DNA from: Pseudomonas sp. RGM2987
GTDB taxonomy: Bacteria > Pseudomonadota > Gammaproteobacteria > Pseudomonadales > Pseudomonadaceae
Length of the DNA stretch: 64,000 bases
Assembly (NCBI RefSeq): GCF_022952855.1
Contig: NZ_JALJDX010000214.1
Coordinates: 1-64,000 of the forward strand
Reading direction: 5' to 3'
This document shows, one piece after another, positions 58,738 to 64,000 of this stretch (position 1 is its first letter; each line of letters starts with the position of its first letter). Below the pieces are notes generated by a model that was not told where the DNA came from, searched no databases, and worked only from the letters and a program-made list of their open reading frames with translations. Both the position numbers and the translations under genes were made by a program.

Positions 58738-60660
58738 ATGAATATTTACAACCGAACGCTTTCGATCCAGGCCCTTGATGAGCAAACGCTGAGATCCCAT
58801 CTGGGCGAGGCTGACCTTCCAACACTGCTGATGTGCGTCGCTCATTTGACTGGCGATCTGAGCCTGCTCAAGCCCGCATGGAAGCCTGTGTTGGTAATGG
58901 GCGCCCCGCAAAGCGCACTGAGCGAGACCCAAGAGCAAGAAGTGCGTGAGCTGTGCGTGGAGAAACTGATCGAGTTCAGAGATAGCGGTCGTCCGGTTCC
59001 AACGCGCCCGACCAATGACGAACTGTTCACCATGATCACTTGGCTGATGGGACCGGGGGTGGAAGCCTATCTACCGATAGTGGCTGAGGAAATGGTCAAC
59101 GCCGATGAAGACCTGCGTGCGCCGAGCTGGAACAAAGTACACGTTGCACCCGGGCGTGACTTTAAGGTTGTGATCATCGGTGCCGGTGAAAGTGGCTTGG
59201 TCGCAGCCTTGCGCTTGAAGCAGGCAGGGGTTGCGTTCGTGATTTATGAAAAAGGAGACGATGTAGGAGGCACCTGGCGTGAAAACAACTATCCGGGGTG
59301 CCGCGTCGATATTCCAAGCGTCGCCTATAGTTTTGCGTTCGCGCGAGCCACTTGGGACGACCATTACAGCCCTGCCCCACAGGTCTTGAGCTACCTTCAG
59401 GAAGTAGCTCGGCAGAACGGTTTATATGAGCACATCGTATTTAATGCTGAAGTAACCGATGCCCGTTGGAATCAGGCCAGCCAGCATTGGAACATCAGCA
59501 TTAACCAGCCAGACGCAGCGCAGGAAATTGAGGCCAACGTGGTGATTTTTGCCGTCGGCCAGCTAAACCGCCCGTTGATTCCGGCGATACCCGGAATCGA
59601 AAGTTTCCAGGGGCAAGCATTTCACTCGGCCCAATGGGACCATGACACCGATTGGACCGGCAAACGCGTGGCAGTCATCGGCACGGGCGCCAGCGCGGTG
59701 CAGTTCATTCCCCACTTGGCTAGTACCGCCGCGGACCTGAAGGTATTTGCACGCACCAACAACTGGTTGTTGCCGACGCCCGATTTACACGAGCGCGTTT
59801 GCGCAGGAGCAAAGTGGCTGCTGGACAACGTGCCCAACTACAGCCTGTGGTTCCGGGCAACAGCGATTCTGCCACAATCCATCGGGTTTCTTCACGCCGT
59901 CACCGTTGACCCGGATTACCCCCCTACCGAAAAAGCGGTCTCTGCGATTAACGAACACTTGCGTCAAGAACTGGGCGGCTGGATGGAGGCGCAAATTGCC
60001 GACCGCCCTGATTTGCGTGATGCCTTGATCCCTGATTCGCCGGTTGGCGGCAAGCGCATCATCCGTGACAACGGTACCTGGATTGCGACACTCAAGCGCG
60101 ACAACGTACGCCTCATCCGCGAACCGATCGAATCGATCAATCCTACGGGCATCTGCTGTGTCGATGGGACAATGCATGAGTTCGATCTGATCGTCTACGG
60201 CACTGGCTTCCAAGCTTCAAAGTTCCTGATGCCTATTCGGGTGACGGGGCGCGACGGTATCGATCTGCACACCGAATGGAAAAGCGACGACGCACGCGCC
60301 TATCTGGGCACGACCGTTCCAGGATTTCCCAACATGTTTTGCATGTATGGCCCTAATACCGGCTTGGTGGTCAATAGCACGATCATTCAGTTCTCAGAAT
60401 TCACGGCGACCTATATCACCGATGCGATTCGCCTGTTACTTGAAGGTGGACACAAGAGCATGGAGGTGAGGCAGCACGTCTTCGAAACCTACAATCAGCG
60501 AGTCGATGAAGGAAACCGCTTGCGGGCCTGGGGCTTTTCCAAAGTCAACAGTTGGTACAAGAACAGCAAAGGCCGAGTCACCCAGAACTTTCCTTTCGAA
60601 GCGGCAGAGTTTTGGCGGCGAACCCATCAAATTGAACCCAGCGATTACCTGCTTTCCTGA
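58738..60660 (+). CDS. Baeyer-Villiger monooxygenase, 4-hydroxyacetophenone monooxygenase-like
   Basis: A 640-residue FAD/NADPH enzyme. The N-terminal domain of about 140 residues precedes the first Rossmann motif GAGESG at 148-153; the BVMO fingerprint F-x-G-x3-H-x3-W is complete at 290-300 (Phe290, Gly292, His296, Trp300), and the NADPH motif GTGASA follows at 315-320. Length and sequence over the whole chain resemble what I recall of HapE, the 640-residue 4-hydroxyacetophenone monooxygenase of P. fluorescens ACB. It inserts oxygen beside an aryl or alkyl ketone. The hydroquinone dioxygenase genes usual for that pathway are not in this window. Confidence 0.93.
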   Translation: MNIYNRTLSIQALDEQTLRSHLGEADLPTLLMCVAHLTGDLSLLKPAWKPVLVMGAPQSALSETQEQEVRELCVEKLIEFRDSGRPVPTRPTNDELFTMITWLMGPGVEAYLPIVAEEMVNADEDLRAPSWNKVHVAPGRDFKVVIIGAGESGLVAALRLKQAGVAFVIYEKGDDVGGTWRENNYPGCRVDIPSVAYSFAFARATWDDHYSPAPQVLSYLQEVARQNGLYEHIVFNAEVTDARWNQASQHWNISINQPDAAQEIEANVVIFAVGQLNRPLIPAIPGIESFQGQAFHSAQWDHDTDWTGKRVAVIGTGASAVQFIPHLASTAADLKVFARTNNWLLPTPDLHERVCAGAKWLLDNVPNYSLWFRATAILPQSIGFLHAVTVDPDYPPTEKAVSAINEHLRQELGGWMEAQIADRPDLRDALIPDSPVGGKRIIRDNGTWIATLKRDNVRLIREPIESINPTGICCVDGTMHEFDLIVYGTGFQASKFLMPIRVTGRDGIDLHTEWKSDDARAYLGTTVPGFPNMFCMYGPNTGLVVNSTIIQFSEFTATYITDAIRLLLEGGHKSMEVRQHVFETYNQRVDEGNRLRAWGFSKVNSWYKNSKGRVTQNFPFEAAEFWRRTHQIEPSDYLLS

Positions 60661-60769
60661 AGCAGTGCGCTTACGCCGACAGCAATAAATAGGCATTAGC
60701 TGAGTGCGCTTATATGCATGGGCGCGGTGTTTCATCGTGGGCGGACCGCCACGATTTGCGAGGTATCCG

Positions 60770-62278
60770 ATGAATACGAAAATAGAGCGTAGTGCGCTCG
60801 ATGCCATTGGCGCCGAATCCCGGCGTTTTATCGAGTCATCCAAAGGACATTACATTAATGGTCGCTGGCATCGCCTCGGCGAAACGTTTGCAATTATTGA
60901 TCCCTCGACCGAGCTGCAAATTGGCCAGTTGTATGAAGCCGATGCCGATACTGTCGAACAGGCAGTAGCTGCAGCCAGCGCCGCGTTTGAGGAGGGTTCT
61001 GCGTGGCGCACAATAGTGCCGTGTGAGCGCGAAATACTTCTGCACAAGCTTGCTGATGCGATTGCAGCAGACCGCGATACGCTGGCTGATCTTATCGCCA
61101 TCGATCTAGGCCTGCCAAAAAGCGCCGCGTTAGCGTTTGAAGTTGCAAAAGTGATTGATGTTTTCCGCTACTACGCCGGTTTCCCCAGCAAGATCACAGG
61201 TGAAACCCTTGATATCGACCGGGCAATGGGGGACGCGGAATTTTTTGCCTATACCACTCACGAACCGGTCGGCGTCGTCGGTGCGATCCTGCCGTGGAAT
61301 GCACCGTTATTGGTGGGCGCTTGGAAAATAGCGCCAGCCCTCGCCGCAGGCTGCACACTGGTGGTCAAGCCTGCGGAAGACGTTTCGCTGGTGATATTGC
61401 GACTTGCGGAACTGGCAAGTAACGCCGGCCTGCCAGATGGGGTGCTCAATGTTGTAACCGGCTGCGGCGCAGTGACGGGCCAAGCACTGATCGAGAACAG
61501 CGGAATCGATAAGTTTGCGTTCACAGGTTCAACTGACATTGGAAAGCGTATCTACAAAGCCGCAGCCGACCGCCTGGTGCGCGTCAGCCTTGAGCTCGGC
61601 GGGAAAAACCCCGTTATCGTTTTGCCCGATGTCGACATAAATGCGATCGCCCCGGCGTTGTGCATGGCTGCCTTCGCCAACTCGGGACAAATATGTGTTT
61701 CAGGCTCGAAAGTCATGGCCCACGCCTCGATTGCAAAGGACCTGGTTAAAGCAATGGCGTCATTCGCGGAGACGCTGGTGCCGGGTTCCCCATTCGACAC
61801 TGACACCATCATGGGTCCGGTATGTTCGAAAAAACAATTCGATCGGGTGATGGCTTATATCAGGCAGGGCGAAGAGGAAGGAACATTAGTTGTCGCACAA
61901 CAGCCGCCGACATCCCCTGGCTTCTTCATTAGCCCCACGATCATCACGGAACTTCCCCCACAGTCCAAGTTGTTGCACGAAGAAATTTTCGGCCCGGTGA
62001 TTACTGTCGAAACCTGGACCGATGAGCGTGACGTTATCCAACAGGTGAATCGCTCGGCTTATGGACTTTGCGCCACGATCTGGGGCAACCACCACGGCAA
62101 TGTGCAGAGACTCGCGAAAAGGCTTCGCACCGGCACGGTGTTCATCAACTCCCCAGCCTTCCCGCCCGCCAATATTCCCACCGGAGGATTTCGCCAATCT
62201 GGGGTTGGACGGGACCTGGGTAGAAAAGGTCTCGAAGGTTTTCTCGAACCGAAGTCCGTTATCGCTCGCATCAACTGA
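60770..62278 (+). CDS. aldehyde dehydrogenase
   Basis: A 502-residue NAD(P)-dependent dehydrogenase: WNAPLL near 176-181, GSTDIG near 253-258, catalytic Glu275 (LELGGKNP) and Cys309 (GQICVSGS). The C-terminal oligomerisation arm includes PTGGFRQSGVGRDLG. ATG 60770, with GAGG 7 nt upstream; the in-frame 60704 lacks one. It presumably oxidises an aldehyde released in the cassette, perhaps from MpaB cleavage or from the alcohol freed by the esterase. Confidence 0.94.
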   Translation: MNTKIERSALDAIGAESRRFIESSKGHYINGRWHRLGETFAIIDPSTELQIGQLYEADADTVEQAVAAASAAFEEGSAWRTIVPCEREILLHKLADAIAADRDTLADLIAIDLGLPKSAALAFEVAKVIDVFRYYAGFPSKITGETLDIDRAMGDAEFFAYTTHEPVGVVGAILPWNAPLLVGAWKIAPALAAGCTLVVKPAEDVSLVILRLAELASNAGLPDGVLNVVTGCGAVTGQALIENSGIDKFAFTGSTDIGKRIYKAAADRLVRVSLELGGKNPVIVLPDVDINAIAPALCMAAFANSGQICVSGSKVMAHASIAKDLVKAMASFAETLVPGSPFDTDTIMGPVCSKKQFDRVMAYIRQGEEEGTLVVAQQPPTSPGFFISPTIITELPPQSKLLHEEIFGPVITVETWTDERDVIQQVNRSAYGLCATIWGNHHGNVQRLAKRLRTGTVFINSPAFPPANIPTGGFRQSGVGRDLGRKGLEGFLEPKSVIARIN

Positions 62279-62289
62279 GGAACTTGATC

Positions 62290-63594
62290 ATGTCCATGCT
62301 TGCAGAAAAGGATCGTGAGGTTGAAATCGCCTTGGATGAGAAATTCTTGTCCATGGGTGTAGGCAGAACAGCCCCACCGGGTGGTTTTTTGTACCCGGAG
62401 GCGTACGGCGCCAAAGCCGGCAACGACTTGCGCAAGGCTTTCAAGATGGTCACTGGCGTGAGTGCCACTTATGACGACAAGCAAGCCTTCAGGATTGCCA
62501 TGTCGGGCTGGGTCGGAGATCCGTTGTCCGACACGGCAATCCTCAAGATTCGCCGGGAAGGTCGCGATGTACATGCTGTCATGCAAAGCTTTTTGAATGA
62601 GGGCATCAAGGGGGTCGCCAATGCCCCCGAAGAGCTGGAACAGATCTGGCAGCAAGTCAGCACGCCACCCCAATGGCTCGACTGGAAGCGTATTGAGAAC
62701 GGAGCCAGGATATATCGCCGATTTGGCGTGGAAGGCCACAGGTATCAGGGCATCGGGTCATTGGATATGTACCGAGTTCTGTCGATTGCCAGAACCTTGA
62801 TGTCAACCGGTCAATATGCCGACGATACTGCCTACAAGCGCTACCTGCTGACATGCAACTTCTGGACTCAGATTTCCGAGCCTGAGGGCATGAAGACATT
62901 CAGCGAGGGCTGGAAGGTAACACTGAGAGTACGCTTGCTGCATACATTGATTCGCCGCGCAGTATTCGGCTCCCCTCGCTGGGAACCCGAGCAGTTCGGG
63001 ATGCCGATCAACCAGAGCGGCATGTTGACCGCGCCGCTGATTTCATCGGTCATGATGTGTAAGTCCTTGCAGATACTGGGCTACAAAGTGACTGATGAGG
63101 AAGTCGAGGATGTGATTCATCTCTGGCAGTATGTGGCGTATGTCATGGGCTACCAGCAGGACAATGTTTTCCCCTCGGACATCAATGGCGCGGTGCAGGC
63201 CATGCACGACTCGTTGTTGTTGAATCCTCCAAGCGAGGACCCGGATTGCATTCGACTCGGCCAATCTTTCTTCGACAGTTTCAAACCCGACAAAGATGCG
63301 GGCTTTCTACAACGCGCCCGTCAATGGGTCGACTACAAGATCGGCATTGCCCACTCCGCGTTTTTCGTGTCGCCAGACACTCGCAGGGCCATGGGGGCAC
63401 CCAACCCGTGGTTCTGGGCAGCGCTTTATGTGTCCACCCAGTTTCCGAAAAATCGCATCCAGGATCTGCGTCGCTTGCGTAGCCCTGCCTATGCATCGGC
63501 ACTGGATGAAAAAGTTCGCGCAGCGCGCAGACACTGGCTTCAAACCCAGCTCACGGACGCGGACATGAACTACCGGCCAAAATCAAAGTACTGA
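62290..63594 (+). CDS. MpaB/latex-clearing-type oxygenase (DUF2236)
   Basis: A 434-residue protein of the oxygenase MpaB family, which includes fungal MpaB and bacterial Lcp rubber oxygenase. The core contains RVRLLHTLIRR (His218, candidate haem axial ligand), followed by MPINQSGML, and is largely helical. ATG 62290 has GAGGA about 8 nt upstream; a TTG two codons earlier is less likely. Known relatives cut C=C bonds of isoprenoid chains oxidatively to give aldehydes or ketones. It lies 11 nt after the aldehyde dehydrogenase, which could process the aldehyde end, while the BVMO could process a ketone end. Confidence 0.85.
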   Translation: MSMLAEKDREVEIALDEKFLSMGVGRTAPPGGFLYPEAYGAKAGNDLRKAFKMVTGVSATYDDKQAFRIAMSGWVGDPLSDTAILKIRREGRDVHAVMQSFLNEGIKGVANAPEELEQIWQQVSTPPQWLDWKRIENGARIYRRFGVEGHRYQGIGSLDMYRVLSIARTLMSTGQYADDTAYKRYLLTCNFWTQISEPEGMKTFSEGWKVTLRVRLLHTLIRRAVFGSPRWEPEQFGMPINQSGMLTAPLISSVMMCKSLQILGYKVTDEEVEDVIHLWQYVAYVMGYQQDNVFPSDINGAVQAMHDSLLLNPPSEDPDCIRLGQSFFDSFKPDKDAGFLQRARQWVDYKIGIAHSAFFVSPDTRRAMGAPNPWFWAALYVSTQFPKNRIQDLRRLRSPAYASALDEKVRAARRHWLQTQLTDADMNYRPKSKY

Positions 63595-63646
63595 CACGCG
63601 TTGCTGCAGTTAAAAATCTTCAATCAATAGACAGCCATAAATAAGT

Positions 63647-63662
63647 TCAGAACTTTTTCTGA
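63647..63662. other. small hairpin between MpaB and FadL-like genes
   Basis: TCAGAA-CTTT-TTCTGA, 6-bp stem. It is followed by GCCGACCC, not a U-tract, so terminator activity is doubtful; a regulator binding site is possible. Confidence 0.3.
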
Positions 63663-63704
63663 GCCGACCCATTTCATTTATAACCATAAAAAGAGAATGA
63701 AAAA

Positions 63705-64000
63705 ATGAAACGCTCTACTTGTGTGCACGTGTTTTTGTATCTTTTTCCTGGCGCCGTTTATGCCGGCGGGTTTGACGGACTGGCCCTTGGTGTGTCGCCG
63801 ATATTTGAGTCTGGCACTTATGCCGAGCTGACCCACCACTGGATCAGACCCGACATAGAAGGCACCGACCCCGCTGGCAACAAGACGGGGAATCTGGTCA
63901 GGAGACTGGACAGCACCAGTGGCGCATTCAAATTCGATGTCAATGATGACTTTTCACTGGCGCTGTTGACCGACGAGCCTTATGCCCGCAGTCCCTACTA
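63705..64000 (+). CDS. FadL/TodX-family outer membrane porin (partial, 3' end outside window)
   Basis: The first 98 codons are seen. Signal peptide: HVFLYLFPGAVYAGG, then the mature start GFDGLALGVSPIFESGTYAE and later KFDVNDDFSLALLTDEPYAR, the FadL pattern of an aromatic/fatty-acid channel (hatch region followed by first strands). AGAGAAT precedes ATG 63705. It is the natural uptake gene for a hydrophobic substrate of the preceding cassette. Confidence 0.75.
   Translation, partial: MKRSTCVHVFLYLFPGAVYAGGFDGLALGVSPIFESGTYAELTHHWIRPDIEGTDPAGNKTGNLVRRLDSTSGAFKFDVNDDFSLALLTDEPYARSPY

Noticed and set aside
1-64000. CRISPR array, tRNA or rRNA genes
   Set aside because: No regularly spaced direct repeats, and no tRNA-like cloverleaf or rRNA sequence was recognised by eye; a tRNAscan and a repeat search would be the decisive checks.

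Overview
The window looks like accessory chromosome of a fluorescent-group Pseudomonas. It is GC-rich, carries the typical Pseudomonas REP palindromes (GCGGGCTTGCTCGCGAA type and GGGAGCTTGCTCCC type), is dense in LysR regulators, and holds many small catabolic cassettes with a sigma-54 activator, RND/MMPL export and FadL-type porins. I see no rRNA, tRNA, CRISPR array, transposase or prophage. Family names come from recognising motifs in the translated sequence; no database search was possible.

Layout. (1) 0.1-9.7 kb: a XylR/DmpR-like sigma-54 activator divergent from a coniferyl-alcohol dehydrogenase (calA) cassette with DUF1302, DUF1329, YCF48-like and MMPL genes. A good -24/-12 promoter lies between them. 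(2) 9.9-13.9 kb: LysR, CitMHS citrate-type carrier and a split AtuA/DUF1446 pair. (3) 13.9-17.4 kb: SCP2-like protein, alpha/beta hydrolase, old-yellow-enzyme and HxlR regulator, followed by a decayed gene and tandem operator-like palindromes. (4) 18-20.3 kb: small hypotheticals, a lipoprotein and a DUF1835 protein. (5) 20.5-30.4 kb: a catabolic block read leftward (C-N lyase of the argininosuccinate lyase family, polar amino acid ABC transporter, two PuuE-like deacetylases, MmgE/PrpD protein, MFS) under a divergent LysR. Two inverted copies of an 87-nt REP pair flank the ABC transporter.

(6) 30.5-38.6 kb: arsH and arsC without arsR or a pump, an ABC exporter, a ParD/ParE-like toxin-antitoxin pair, and a 976-residue DUF4132 protein with a small partner. 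(7) 38.7-46.9 kb: acyl-CoA dehydrogenase, GlxA-type AraC regulator, cytochrome c, a TetR regulator with a very long palindromic operator facing a saccharopine-dehydrogenase-like gene, two lipoproteins around a bidirectional terminator, and a quinone-oxidoreductase-like gene divergent from LysR. (8) 46.9-52.5 kb: an alpha/beta hydrolase remnant, then a periplasmic binding protein with a 1234-residue hybrid kinase that has two kinase-like modules around one receiver, then two tiny overlapping genes. (9) 52.6-56.3 kb: translationally coupled basic amino acid decarboxylase and antiporter. (10) 56.4-64 kb: LysR, HSL-family esterase, a Baeyer-Villiger monooxygenase closely resembling 4-hydroxyacetophenone monooxygenase, aldehyde dehydrogenase, an MpaB/Lcp-type oxygenase and the start of a FadL-like porin.

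Most interesting for novelty: the BVMO-esterase-ALDH-MpaB-FadL cassette (an unassigned ketone or terpenoid route), the lyase-MmgE/PrpD-deacetylase-ABC block (resembles the iminodisuccinate/EDDS logic of epimerase plus C-N lyase), and the binding-protein/double-kinase sensor.
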